In this document: positions 34,075 through 43,177 of the stretch, one piece after another
Layout: each line of letters starts with the position of its first letter
Position numbering within the stretch: the stretch's first letter is position 1
Source of the DNA: Gammaproteobacteria bacterium
GTDB lineage: Bacteria; Pseudomonadota; Gammaproteobacteria; SZUA-152
Direction: 5' to 3'
Length of the DNA: 57,440 bases
Assembly (NCBI GenBank): GCA_013152545.1
Contig: JAADGF010000077.1
Location: 1-57,440 of the forward strand
Translations under genes and position numbers: made by a program
Notes under the pieces: generated by a model
The model's input: only the letters and a program-made list of their open reading frames with translations
Database searches by the model: none
What the model was told of the DNA's origin: nothing

Positions 34075-34881
34075 ATGCCCGGCGCAACAAATCAGGTCCC
34101 GGTGACTCATGTCGCCCCCGGAAATACCAACGAACCGTGTCAACGTATCGCACGTGACCTTTCCAAGCAGCTGGGACTACCCTTTCGCCTGACAATTAAA
34201 GACGTAGACCCGGCTGATATTCACTATCTTTTAGTCGTTGCATTCCACCCAGTATACGATTATCAATTGGAGCTGCACAAAATCGGGGACCGGTGTTCGC
34301 CTCTGGTCGTAAATTTTCTTGAAGGCGCCCTAGCCCATCGAGAAAAGTTTGGCGGTGGTCGCAGCCAACCCCTGGCTCGAGCCCTCGGTCTGAAACGCGG
34401 CAAGTCACCCAACATTATTGATTTAACAGCAGGACTTGGTCGAGACGCTTTTGTTATCGCCACGTTGGGCTGTAAAGTACAAATGATAGAGCGCCACCTC
34501 ATTATCCACCAACTATTAAAGGATGGCATACGCAGAGCAACCCTTGCCAAACATACACTCTTTACAAGCAAACACTTGTCATTACATTACGGCAACAGCA
34601 TCAAGGTGCTTGACACTATACCCAAGTGTGATCAAGACGTTTTGTATCTCGACCCAATGTACCCTGAACGGACAAAATCAGCCTTAGTGAAAAAAGAAAT
34701 GCGTATCTTACGACAACTGGTTGGTGATGACCTTAATATAGAAAATTTACTGAGCAACGCAATTAAGTATGCGCAGCACCGTGTTGTGGTTAAAAGACCT
34801 AAAAACGCACCGCCCCTAACAGGACTGGCACCCTCTTACAGCATCGTTTCAAAAAATACCCGTTACGACGTGTATAAATAA
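34075..34881 (+). CDS. rsmJ: 16S rRNA (guanine-1516-N2)-methyltransferase RsmJ
   Basis: A 268-residue class I SAM-dependent methyltransferase. The family signature is NIIDLTAGLGRDAFVIATLG, then VQMIERHLIIHQLLKDGI and the catalytic motif LYLDPMYPERTKSALVKKEM, ending with RVVVKRPKNAPPL and RYDVYK. RsmJ methylates G1516 in the 30S subunit. It follows the unknown methyltransferase-like gene with no spacing. It converges with the MerR-receiver gene, with a hairpin between them. Confidence 0.92.
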   Translation: MPGATNQVPVTHVAPGNTNEPCQRIARDLSKQLGLPFRLTIKDVDPADIHYLLVVAFHPVYDYQLELHKIGDRCSPLVVNFLEGALAHREKFGGGRSQPLARALGLKRGKSPNIIDLTAGLGRDAFVIATLGCKVQMIERHLIIHQLLKDGIRRATLAKHTLFTSKHLSLHYGNSIKVLDTIPKCDQDVLYLDPMYPERTKSALVKKEMRILRQLVGDDLNIENLLSNAIKYAQHRVVVKRPKNAPPLTGLAPSYSIVSKNTRYDVYK

Positions 34882-34905
34882 CGACTATTAATACTCGGGA
34901 TGGTG

Positions 34906-34943
34906 CAACCTGCACAACCTAAAGCAACAAATTGTACAGGTTG
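34906..34943. terminator. Hairpin between convergent genes
   Basis: CAACCTGCACAA (34906-34917) pairs with TTGTACAGGTTG (34932-34943) with one mismatch and a 14-base loop. It lies between rsmJ (plus) and the MerR-receiver gene (minus). No T run follows on either strand, so its strength as a terminator is unsure. Confidence 0.5.
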
Positions 34944-35035
34944 TCATAACCCTAAACCGGGAAACCATGCCTTCTCATTGTTTGCCATTAACATCAATGC
35001 ATCAACGGCACCTCAACGTTTAACACATTTAACGC

Positions 35036-35608
35036 TTACGCCATTTCGACCGAAAGATTGAGCGCTTCTGCAAGCTCATTGGCACCAAACGGTTTAGCAA
35101 GACATTTTTCGGCACCCGCTTCAACAACAGACTCGACAACACCATTGCCCGGAAATCCCGTCATGCCAATCACTCGAATAGAACGAGTAGCTGGCGTTTC
35201 CTTAATGAACCGGCAAACCTCAATACCGTCAACACCCGGCATACGCACATCCAACAAAATGACATCAGGATTAAAGCTATGAATTTTGCTTCCTGCAGAA
35301 AAACCATCCTTAGCCGTTGCCACTGCTATTTCATCATCAATACTATTAAGCACTTCTTTCAAAGTACTAACAAATTGTTCGTTGTCGTCCACGATCAGAA
35401 CACGTAACGCTTCGTTTTCAGGACGAAACAGCGTTAAGCCTCTTTCTTTTGCGAAACGCTCTACTTCTTCTATGGTAAAACGTCGATGCCCACCTGCTGT
35501 TAACATGGCATCCAACATACCCTTTTGGGCCCACTGGCGGACGGTGACTGGAGATACCATTAATAACTCTGCAACTTCATTAGGAGCTAAATACGCTTTA
35601 TTGTTCAT
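35036..35608 (-). CDS. MerR-type HTH fused to a C-terminal receiver domain
   Basis: A 190-residue protein with the reverse of normal response-regulator order. Residues 4-55 form an excisionase/MerR-like winged helix (LAPNEVAELLMVSPVTVRQW, TAGGHRRFTIEEVERFAKER). Residues 68-185 form a receiver with VLIVDDNEQF, phospho-Asp in VILLDVRMPGVDG, Thr in VIGMTGFPG and Lys in CLAKPFGANE. All phosphorylation residues are kept. AAGGTAGG lies just before ATG 35608. No histidine kinase gene is adjacent. DNA binding could be controlled by phosphorylation of the receiver; the cognate kinase and targets are unknown. Confidence 0.85.
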   Translation of the reverse strand: MNNKAYLAPNEVAELLMVSPVTVRQWAQKGMLDAMLTAGGHRRFTIEEVERFAKERGLTLFRPENEALRVLIVDDNEQFVSTLKEVLNSIDDEIAVATAKDGFSAGSKIHSFNPDVILLDVRMPGVDGIEVCRFIKETPATRSIRVIGMTGFPGNGVVESVVEAGAEKCLAKPFGANELAEALNLSVEMA

Positions 35609-35938
35609 GCTAACCTACCTTCATATTGTAATTTAAGAAAAGAATGTTTATTTACTTCAACTCTCTCCAATGTAACGCCGCCCTATATCCCTCATTAATT
35701 TAATTGTCACTGTCTTATCAATTATTTTATATTGCAAGCTTAATAACTTAAAAATTAACACATTAAATCAATAACGCTCCGTAACACTGCAAAACAACCT
35801 ACCGCAATGACATTTTCAATTATTATTATAGTTAACACCGTCCATTTGTATTAGTTAGTCGTCGCCAATCCGCAAAGCGCATATCGTTAGCTTGCTGCAA
35901 CGATGATGACAATCATTATGTTTACACCCCGCCCCAAG
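35609..35938. other. AT-rich intergenic region, nothing recognised
   Basis: 330 bases between two minus-strand genes. Very AT-rich, as expected for the promoter of the MerR-receiver gene. No repeat or ORF. Confidence 0.5.
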
Positions 35939-36316
35939 TCACCTTAGCTTCAACTTATACCGTTGTTTGCTCCATCCATGCACGTTATCATGTGCTTCGA
36001 TGTACACAAACGCTACCCCCGACGGTATGCTGATATTCGCTAAACTTCGAGTAAACGGCTGCTCTTTAACGTGCGGATGGTACAGCGTTCTTTTTGCCAA
36101 TTCGCCACCATCTTTTGCAACCACCCGCCATGCATCTGCGTAATGATCCCACCCCGTATCACTATGTTTTAGCGTTACGTGAATTGTCCAGTTCACATGC
36201 TGTTTCTCTGCTTTGGCATTGATAATTTCAACATCATTGGCATATGAATTAACCACCCACATTACAAACACCAGCACAAAAAAATGCACCACTTTGTGTT
36301 TCACTGTATCCGACAA
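35939..36316 (-). CDS. Small secreted protein of unknown function
   Basis: A 125-residue protein with a signal peptide (VVHFFVLVFVMWVVNSYA). The mature part (NDVEIINAKAEKQHVNWTIH, GWDHYADAWRVVAKDGGELA, YIEAHDNVHGWSKQRYKLKL) looks like a compact beta-sandwich with many Trp and His residues. I do not know the family. The start is a TTG at 36316 with AGGAG seven bases upstream. The region between it and pgpA (about 245 bases) has no convincing gene. Confidence 0.72.
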   Translation of the reverse strand: MSDTVKHKVVHFFVLVFVMWVVNSYANDVEIINAKAEKQHVNWTIHVTLKHSDTGWDHYADAWRVVAKDGGELAKRTLYHPHVKEQPFTRSLANISIPSGVAFVYIEAHDNVHGWSKQRYKLKLR

Positions 36317-36561
36317 CGTTGCGCTCCTAACTTAACTCACCCTCATCTCCAACGACTGCTCCAGCTTATTCGGCTACTTAACATTTCGATAATGCCAGCA
36401 AAAAAATAGCGGCCATTATTGTTACTGATACCTTTCATCCAATACTTCAATGGACACCTGAGTAAGTGGTAAGTGCTGCAAAAATTAGCACCAAAGCAGG
36501 TCCCCAGAAACAACAAAAGCACCGCTCGATACTTTAACACCAAACATGATAACAACCGCGC

Positions 36562-37074
36562 TCAATTAGCGTACATAGTCAGTAACTGCAAGCCAATGAA
36601 AGCATAACAAGCCGCCAACACATCGTCCACCATGATCCCAAATCCACCGCCTACTCGTTGATCACAAACCCCAATCGGCCAAGGTTTCCATATATCAAAG
36701 AGCCTGAATAACACAAATCCGATAAAGATCCATAACCATCCTGAGGGCGCAGCAATCATCGTAATCAAGTAACCGACAATCTCATCCCATACAATGGCAG
36801 GATGATCGTGCACCCCTAAACGCCTGGCGGTATAACCACAAACCCAAATACCCACAATCAATAATATCAATACGATGGCAAGGTACTGCCAAAGTGCCAG
36901 TCCATTGATCAATAAAAACAGCGGGATTGCGGCAACAGTACCAAAGGTACCCGGCGCCACGGGTGCCAAACCACTGCCAAAACCAAACGCTACCCACTGT
37001 ATCGGATTACGGCTCAGACTCACCTGAGGAGAATGCTGCTTATCACCATCAGGTAATTTTTTATACTGAAACAT
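36562..37074 (-). CDS. pgpA: Phosphatidylglycerophosphatase A
   Basis: A 170-residue membrane phosphatase that converts phosphatidylglycerol-phosphate to phosphatidylglycerol. Family marks are VAFGFGSGLAPVAPGTFGTV near the start, HDHPAIVWDEIVGYLITMIA with the catalytic acids, LFDIWKPWPIG and GGFGIMVDDVLAACYA. Several hydrophobic helices fit. I use ATG 37074. It follows thiL on the same strand, the usual thiL-pgpA order, here separated by about 190 bases. Confidence 0.93.
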   Translation of the reverse strand: MFQYKKLPDGDKQHSPQVSLSRNPIQWVAFGFGSGLAPVAPGTFGTVAAIPLFLLINGLALWQYLAIVLILLIVGIWVCGYTARRLGVHDHPAIVWDEIVGYLITMIAAPSGWLWIFIGFVLFRLFDIWKPWPIGVCDQRVGGGFGIMVDDVLAACYAFIGLQLLTMYAN

Positions 37075-37266
37075 AAGAACGTCGCGGACCAATTAGAATA
37101 GTAGTTTTAGATGCAATCAATGAAAACTGTGAAATCGATTTTTTACAAAATTTTTACAATTCCGTGACAAATCGACATACTGCAAACCCAATAAATATCA
37201 AGAAGATAAAATAGTCTAGCGCAAAAAGCCTAAAATCGCTATCAAGAAATACGATTATAAGAAAAA

Positions 37267-38247
37267 CTACACTGTTTTAAAATGATCGAAACCGAAACAG
37301 GGAAGTGCAACAGCTTGCCCCTGAGCGTCAAGTTGCAGCCCTTTTTTTTTCTGAATTTTTCCGATTTCACTGACTTTTACACCCAATTGATTCGTTAAGT
37401 GACTCAATGCATTGATATTGTTTTCGGGGACAGTAAAACACAATTCATAATCATCACCTGCTGACATAATCAAAGAATATATATCGAGCTGATTGTTCAG
37501 AATGGACATGCCTTTAGAAACAGGCACCCGACCTAAATCGACCTTGGCACCACAATCACTGGCCTCCAATATGTGATTTAAATCAGCCGCCAGACCGTCA
37601 GAAACATCAATGGCAGAAGAAGCAATCCCGCATATAGCCGCACCCAAAGCGAGTCGAGGAACCGGTCGGTGAAATTTATTTAAAGCTTGTTTTTTCAGCT
37701 CAAATTGTTGTTCTGGCCATACAATTTTTTTTTCATACGTTAACAATCCTAAGCCAGCATCACCTATATTACCTGACACAAAAATGCGATCACCTGCACG
37801 TGCACCATGACGCGTCAACCCAGCGCCACAAAGTAAAAAACCACTGACATGAACACTAATACTCAGCGGCCCGCGGGTAATATCTCCCCCCACTAGTTGC
37901 ATGCTATAGCGATTTGCAATCTCAAAAAATGCCTGTGAAAAATCCATCAACCAGGGCGTATTGATTTCCGGTAATGTCAGGGCCAGCGTTACCCAGGCGG
38001 GCTCCGCTCCCATAGCGGCGAGATCACTGAGGTTAACCGCCAACGCTTTGTAACCAATATCGCTAGCACGAGCATCCGCCGGGAAATGTACGCCGGAGAC
38101 CAGCGTATCAGTGGATACTGCCAGACAATGATTTTCCGGGACATGTAGAATAGCGCAGTCGTCACCAATCCCTAATGGCACGTCATTGCGGTGTAACCCC
38201 TGATTCGCGAAGAACTCCTTGATAATATCAAACTCAGACTGCGGCAT
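37267..38247 (-). CDS. thiL: Thiamine-monophosphate kinase
   Basis: A 326-residue enzyme that phosphorylates thiamine phosphate to thiamine diphosphate. Signatures are LGIGDDCAILHVPEN, VSTDTLVSGVHFPADARASD, NLSDLAAMGAEPAWVTLAL, VGGDITRGPLSISVHVSG and DVSDGLAADLNHIL. The fold is that of the PurM/SelD kinases. It lies between nusB and pgpA, the conserved arrangement. Confidence 0.94.
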   Translation of the reverse strand: MPQSEFDIIKEFFANQGLHRNDVPLGIGDDCAILHVPENHCLAVSTDTLVSGVHFPADARASDIGYKALAVNLSDLAAMGAEPAWVTLALTLPEINTPWLMDFSQAFFEIANRYSMQLVGGDITRGPLSISVHVSGFLLCGAGLTRHGARAGDRIFVSGNIGDAGLGLLTYEKKIVWPEQQFELKKQALNKFHRPVPRLALGAAICGIASSAIDVSDGLAADLNHILEASDCGAKVDLGRVPVSKGMSILNNQLDIYSLIMSAGDDYELCFTVPENNINALSHLTNQLGVKVSEIGKIQKKKGLQLDAQGQAVALPCFGFDHFKTV

Positions 38248-38329
38248 GGCGTGGTTTGCGATTGGTACGTGAATGCTGTGAGGATAAAATTGTTTACTTG
38301 ACCGGCTTTAACCACATAAAAAATACGTA

Positions 38330-38776
38330 TTAAGAGGATCGTTTCGCTTTCAGCTTTGCGTTTATCTCGGTAGCTCGCAACTTTTTTGCTACCCCATCCA
38401 GAATGCTATTAACATATTTATAACCATCTTCGGCACCAAAAACTTTGGCAAGCTCAATACCCTCATTAATAATAACACGGTATGGCACATCCAAACGGTG
38501 TTGCAATTCATAAACACCCATTCGCATAACAGCACGCTCCACGGGGTCCACCTCATTAAATGGCCGATCAAGCAAAACTCGAATATGCCCATCTATTTCG
38601 TCAATACACGCAGGTACTTTATGTAATATTTCTTTAAAATATTTCAAATCCACATTTTTCATGTCGTGTTCAAGCACAAACTGTTGATCAATATCGGATA
38701 AATCTACGCCCGTCATCTGCCACATATATAATGCCTGCACGGCACGCTTGCGTGCCATACTTCGGGATCGGCTCAT
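38330..38776 (-). CDS. nusB: Transcription antitermination factor NusB
   Basis: A 148-residue all-helical protein that binds boxA RNA with NusE/S10 in rRNA antitermination. Landmarks are ARKRAVQALYMWQMTGVDLS, DPVERAVMRMGVYELQHR, VPYRVIINEGIELAKVFG and KYVNSILDGVAKKLR. Length is normal. It normally follows ribH; here it follows ribBA by about 100 bases because ribH is missing from the block. Confidence 0.94.
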   Translation of the reverse strand: MSRSRSMARKRAVQALYMWQMTGVDLSDIDQQFVLEHDMKNVDLKYFKEILHKVPACIDEIDGHIRVLLDRPFNEVDPVERAVMRMGVYELQHRLDVPYRVIINEGIELAKVFGAEDGYKYVNSILDGVAKKLRATEINAKLKAKRSS

Positions 38777-38877
38777 GTTATTTTCACTCGGTATTTTTCG
38801 ATTAAATGCATTTTATTCTATCTGTTTTTAACATAAATTTAGCGTCTGCTAAGCATAACGTCGGGGATATTTATTGC

Positions 38878-39993
38878 CTATGGCTCACTAGTAACATATT
38901 CCACCACCTCCAAACCAAAGCCTGATAAACCATGTATCCTTTTCGGAGCGCTCATGACACGCATTTTCCGCACATTCAGATCCAGTAGAATTTGCGCCCC
39001 AATACCATAAGTACGTAAGTCTGGGCTCGCGTCACGACGCACCGGGGATTCACCACGATCCTCCAATTGATAATTCTGGACACGACGAAAGATATCCTCT
39101 TTTTCATTTTGCATGCTCAACAAAACAATAACACCTTTGCCCTGCTCTTCCACATGCCGCATCACATCCTCCAGTGGCCAACCGCTGTCTTGCCTCTGTA
39201 TATGTAGGACATCATGCAAATAATGTGGCATGTGCACACGAACCAATGTCGGCTCATCACCTTTAATGTCCCCTTTGACAACCGCCAAATGATGTTGACC
39301 ACCGATGCGGTCCTTATAGGTTATTAAACGAAAAACACCAATATGGTTTTTCAATTCACATTCCGCAACCCGTTCCAGACTTTTTTCATTTGCCAATCGG
39401 TAGCGAATTAATTCAGCAATAGTCCCTATTTTCAAGTCAAATTTTTTGGCGAAAACCTCCAAATCAGGTCGACGCGCCATACTACCGTCTTCATTCAAAA
39501 TTTCCACGATAACACTGGCGGGTTCTAATCCGGCCAATCTGGCTAAATCGCATCCTGCTTCAGTGTGGCCCGCCCGAGTTAATACGCCGCCCGGCTGTGC
39601 TGTAATCGGAAAAACATGCCCTGGCTGAACGATATCTTCCGCCGTGGCATCCGGCGCGACGGCGGCCCGAATCGTCGCGGTTCTGTCTGCCGCAGAAATC
39701 CCCGTAGTTACGCCACTGGCCGCTTCAATGGATACGGTGAAATTAGTACTAAACGACGCCGTATTATTGTTCACCATTAACGGCAATTTAAGGCGTTCGC
39801 AGCGCGATTTATTTAACGTTAAGCAAATCAGCCCCCGCCCATACTGTGCCATAAAGTTTATATCAACGGCACGCACATGGGCAGCGGCCAGAATCAAATC
39901 GCCTTCATTCTCCCGGTCTTCGTCATCCATCAGGATGATCATCTTACCCTGACGAATATCATCGATAAGTTCTTCTGAGCTATTTAGTTTCAT
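38878..39993 (-). CDS. ribBA: 3,4-dihydroxy-2-butanone 4-phosphate synthase with degenerate GTP cyclohydrolase II domain
   Basis: About 371 residues. The N-terminal RibB half is intact: MDDEDRENEGDLILAAAHV, GLICLTLNKSRCERLKLPLM, and GHTEAGCDLARLAGLEPA. The C-terminal half looks like RibA in overall order but has lost the zinc Cys motif: where active enzymes have CxTGDxxxSxxCDC, this has VRVHMPHYLHDVLHIQRQDS. The GTP-binding EGRGIGL segment is also replaced. So it probably makes only the four-carbon riboflavin precursor, and a separate RibA should exist elsewhere. ATG 39993 is preferred over a TTG at 40011. A family A element separates it from ribE. Confidence 0.9.
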   Translation of the reverse strand: MKLNSSEELIDDIRQGKMIILMDDEDRENEGDLILAAAHVRAVDINFMAQYGRGLICLTLNKSRCERLKLPLMVNNNTASFSTNFTVSIEAASGVTTGISAADRTATIRAAVAPDATAEDIVQPGHVFPITAQPGGVLTRAGHTEAGCDLARLAGLEPASVIVEILNEDGSMARRPDLEVFAKKFDLKIGTIAELIRYRLANEKSLERVAECELKNHIGVFRLITYKDRIGGQHHLAVVKGDIKGDEPTLVRVHMPHYLHDVLHIQRQDSGWPLEDVMRHVEEQGKGVIVLLSMQNEKEDIFRRVQNYQLEDRGESPVRRDASPDLRTYGIGAQILLDLNVRKMRVMSAPKRIHGLSGFGLEVVEYVTSEP

Positions 39994-40485
39994 ACTTTTA
40001 TTATCTAACAAATATAGATTGATAACAGATCAATTTTTCTCACTGTTAGGGGGATTAATCACCAGAACTAAATTAAACAAACATGAATTCAAAAACGTCG
40101 CAGTTGCCTGATATAACAACGATGGCAATTGACCTGTTAGATTTACTCGGATAAATTAAGTTGATTTTCGAATCTGCTCGGCGTATCGCAAAATTGTGCC
40201 GCGCTCTGTACTCCCACTGGGTTTTCTAAGGGTCGGTAAAGAAAGTAAGTTAGACAGATTACACCGGACATTGTTTCGTCTTCAAGGCTTTCGCCATCAT
40301 CCACGGCCACGCCCCCCTTACCGACTTCCATATAGGCAAGGCGCGGAAATGGGCGCACCCCAAGGACACTTCTTCCAGGCTGCATACTCGTTGTCTGTAA
40401 CCTTTATCCGCAACACCGGAGACGTAAGCAAAATGTTCACGTTATTTCTTTACTGACCCTTAAGGGGTGTTAACACCCCTCTAGC
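39994..40485. other. ribE-ribBA intergenic region with inserted repeat
   Basis: About 490 bases inside what is normally a tight rib operon. About 238 of them are the family A element A3; the rest (40011-40225) shows no FMN riboswitch-like sequence and no ORF. An 18-base perfect palindrome AGGGGTGTTAACACCCCT lies at 40463-40480, just after the ribE stop. Confidence 0.65.
40226..40463. mobile_element. Family A MITE-like element, copy A3
   Basis: Ends are CTAAGGGTCGGTAAAGAAAG and ..TTTCTTTACTGACCCTTA. Interior blocks (ACACCGGACATTGTTTCGTC, TATAGGCAAGGCGCGGAAAT, CATACTCGTTGTCTGTAACC) are the reverse complement of those in copies A2 and A4. It is inserted between ribE and ribBA, in a conserved operon. 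Confidence 0.87.
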
Positions 40486-41163
40486 TTATTGATTGGGCGT
40501 GATAAACCCATACTCAATTAACAGCTCCTTGCTAATACTTTCTGCTAAATTTGCATTCTCCAAAGCAGCTTTATCCCCCAACAATAAGCGCTCCAGATAA
40601 CGCGCAACAACATCCACTTCCAAATTAACACCTTGACCCGCAACATAATCAGCCATTGTTGTTTGTTGCAGTGTATGGGGAACGATCATTATCTCAAACT
40701 CACTACCGGACACGGTATTGACCGTTAAACTAACACCATCGATGCAAATTGCCCCCTTAGCCGCAATGTATTTAGCCAGATTGTCCGGCGCTTTAATGCG
40801 AAGACGTTCAGAGCGTCCGTCTGGCCAGCGTTTTACAATGTTTCCAACACCATCCACATGCCCGCTTACGATATGACCGCCTAACCGACTGGCTGGCGTT
40901 AATGCCATTTCCAAATTTACCCGAGAACCCAACGTCCAGTCACCTGCGGTGGTACAGGACAATGTTTCACCGGAAACATCAGCCGTAAAACCTTGCGCTG
41001 TCTTTTCCGTTACAGTAAGACAAATACCGCTCACTGCGATGCTGTCACCCAATTCAATGACGCTCAACGCCAACTGACCAATATCCAGCGAAACACGCAT
41101 ATCAGCGTGTTTTTTTTGCAACGCTGCAATGTGACCGGTCGCTTGTATAATGCCTGTAAACAT
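40486..41163 (-). CDS. ribE: Riboflavin synthase, alpha subunit
   Basis: A 225-residue enzyme with two similar lumazine-binding halves. Half one starts MFTGIIQATGHIAAL and has GICLTVTEKT and FTADVSGETLSCTT. Half two has GGHIVSGHVDGVGNI and GVSLTVNTVSGSEFEI. It dismutates 6,7-dimethyl-8-ribityllumazine to riboflavin. It follows ribD by 130 bases; its own downstream partner ribBA is separated by a repeat element. Confidence 0.95.
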   Translation of the reverse strand: MFTGIIQATGHIAALQKKHADMRVSLDIGQLALSVIELGDSIAVSGICLTVTEKTAQGFTADVSGETLSCTTAGDWTLGSRVNLEMALTPASRLGGHIVSGHVDGVGNIVKRWPDGRSERLRIKAPDNLAKYIAAKGAICIDGVSLTVNTVSGSEFEIMIVPHTLQQTTMADYVAGQGVNLEVDVVARYLERLLLGDKAALENANLAESISKELLIEYGFITPNQ

Positions 41164-41293
41164 AAGTTAAACCTTGATCAATTTACAATTAATGCCCGTC
41201 TCTTTAATTAAGTAATACGGCAATTGACATTTTTGCATCGTTCCTCTCCAATTCCGCATCTTCCTCCTGGCCTGCAATATACCCGTAACATCG

Positions 41294-42532
41294 CTATTCG
41301 TCCTTACCTGAAATATTAGCCAGACTCCGAGCAATAATACGCCAATCCCCCCCTATCTGGCGAGTATCTACTATGGAGAGTACCCGCTTTTGCACCATCT
41401 GGGTTATTTCCGGCAAATGAAATGCACCAAGCGCCTGATCCCCCATTATTGATGGGGCTATATAGAAAATTAATTCGTCCACCAAATCCGCCATCAACAT
41501 CGCGCCATTTAAGCACGCACCAGCTTCCAATAGTACGTCATTAACCTCTCTTTTCGCTAGGTCGATTAGTACCCGACTTAATGTTAGCCGCTTCTCAGCT
41601 GACGGCAAAACACAAACTTCGGCGTCACGGTGTTGTAATGCCGCTATTTTTTGTTGATTATCGTTTAACGTGTAGATTAGCGTCTGACCCGGTATTTGCA
41701 ATAACGTTGCATCCACTGGCATTCGTAACTGTGAATCCAAAACCACCCGTAACGGTTGATCCTGGTCTTGAAAATCAATGGCCTGGTTATACTTATTACG
41801 ACAAGAAGAGGACAATAAATGTTGCTCATGCCCGCCCCATTGAGCGGTTTTTTTGGTATTTTGGTCTGCGTAAGGGGGGGAGGAATGGGGCGCATCACCA
41901 AACCTGACGTTTAATGAAGGATTATCGGCGAGAACCGTGCCAATTCCGGTCATAATAGCAGCACTGCTGGCACGCCAGTGATGCACATCGGTGCGCGCAT
42001 CCGCACCAGTAATCCAACGACTCTCGCCTGACGCCATCGCAGTACGCCCATCAAGGCTCATAGCGATCTTGCAACGCACATAAGGCAGTTGCTGCTGCAT
42101 GCGTTTTATAAAGCCGGGATTAATGCGCTCAGCCGCTGCTTGCTCCATGCCACATTCGACGGCGATACCCGCCTGCTTTAATTTTCGCAAACCATTACCA
42201 GCAACCAAAGGATTAGGGTCAAGCATTGACACAACAACCCGTTGGAGCCGCGCTTTTATTAACGCATCGGCACAAGGGGGGGTTCTGCCATGATGACTGC
42301 ATGGTTCCAAATTGAGGTAAGCAGTAGCACCCACAGCCGTATCACCCGCCTGCTGTAGCGCAACAATCTCCGCATGGGGGCCCCCCGCACGCCGATGCCA
42401 ACCCTCGGCAAGAATGGCGTCATCCTTAACGAGTACACAACCGACTCGGGGATTTGGTTTTGCCGTATACAGTCCCCTCTCAGCCAACTCGATGGCGCGC
42501 GCCATAAAACGGCGATCGAGATCCGATGCCAC
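41294..42532 (-). CDS. ribD: Bifunctional riboflavin deaminase-reductase RibD
   Basis: A 412-residue protein. The deaminase half has FMARAIELAERGLYTAKPNP, GGPHAEIVALQQAG and the zinc site LEPCSHHGRTPPCADALI. The reductase half starts PYVRCKIAMSLDGRTAMASG and has VLLEAGACLNGAML. It is some 40 residues longer than usual: an insertion of about 45 residues (bases near 41770-41910; HSSPPYADQNTKKTAQWGG, HEQHLLSSS) lies in the reductase half. The start is a GTG at 42532, three bases after the nrdR stop. Confidence 0.94.
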   Translation of the reverse strand: MASDLDRRFMARAIELAERGLYTAKPNPRVGCVLVKDDAILAEGWHRRAGGPHAEIVALQQAGDTAVGATAYLNLEPCSHHGRTPPCADALIKARLQRVVVSMLDPNPLVAGNGLRKLKQAGIAVECGMEQAAAERINPGFIKRMQQQLPYVRCKIAMSLDGRTAMASGESRWITGADARTDVHHWRASSAAIMTGIGTVLADNPSLNVRFGDAPHSSPPYADQNTKKTAQWGGHEQHLLSSSCRNKYNQAIDFQDQDQPLRVVLDSQLRMPVDATLLQIPGQTLIYTLNDNQQKIAALQHRDAEVCVLPSAEKRLTLSRVLIDLAKREVNDVLLEAGACLNGAMLMADLVDELIFYIAPSIMGDQALGAFHLPEITQMVQKRVLSIVDTRQIGGDWRIIARSLANISGKDE

Positions 42533-42534
42533 GC

Positions 42535-43116
42535 CTAATTTTCCTTTTCTTCTTTCTTTAACTCTGCTTTTTTGGACTTGGCCAATTGCACTGCTTTAGC
42601 ACTAACACCAGTAGTGGATTTTGATTCAATAAGATCCAATTGTAATTTTCTCAATTCCGGCGTGGGTTGTTTTTCCAGGCGTTCAATTTCTTCACGGAAA
42701 GCATTCACATCCTGAAAACTGCGATAAACTGAAGCGAAACGAACGTAGGCCACTTGATCAACATTTTTTAATTGCTCCATCACCCATTCGCCTAACACAC
42801 CCGCTTTAACCTCACGTTCACCTGTGGAGCGCATGCGCTGTTTTAACTGATTAATAACCACTTCCATCGTTTCCGATTCCACCGGGCGCTTCTCCAACGC
42901 CCTAATAATACCGGTGCGAAGCTTTTCTTCATTAAACGGCTCCCGTCGCCCATCATGTTTAACGATCTGAGGCATGACCAGCTCTGCTGTTTCAAACGTG
43001 GTAAATCGCTCACTGCAATGCAAGCACTCTCGGCGCCGACGCACAACAAAACCTTCCTCGGCAAGCCGTGAGTCAATGACTTTCGTTTCTTCTGCTTCAC
43101 AAAATGGACAATGCAT
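42535..43116 (-). CDS. nrdR: Transcriptional repressor NrdR
   Basis: A 193-residue regulator of ribonucleotide reductase genes. The N-terminal zinc ribbon ([36 protein letters not shown]) is followed by an ATP-cone ([39 protein letters not shown]). It binds dATP or ATP and represses nrd genes. The usual length is about 150-160; here a tail of about 35 Lys-rich residues (ending [14 protein letters not shown]) is added. It stands between glyA and ribD, the common order. Confidence 0.95.
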   Translation of the reverse strand: MHCPFCEAEETKVIDSRLAEEGFVVRRRRECLHCSERFTTFETAELVMPQIVKHDGRREPFNEEKLRTGIIRALEKRPVESETMEVVINQLKQRMRSTGEREVKAGVLGEWVMEQLKNVDQVAYVRFASVYRSFQDVNAFREEIERLEKQPTPELRKLQLDLIESKSTTGVSAKAVQLAKSKKAELKKEEKEN

Positions 43117-43177
43117 CGGTTTTTAACACGCATTCATACTGGCGTTTAACTCACAGAGAAAACGACCTTAAAAGTGG

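Noticed and set aside
36343-36555. A 70-codon frame just after pgpA
   Set aside because: It starts at a TTG with no ribosome binding site and shows no domain or conserved pattern.
40012-40225. FMN riboswitch ahead of ribBA
   Set aside because: None of the conserved FMN aptamer blocks were found.
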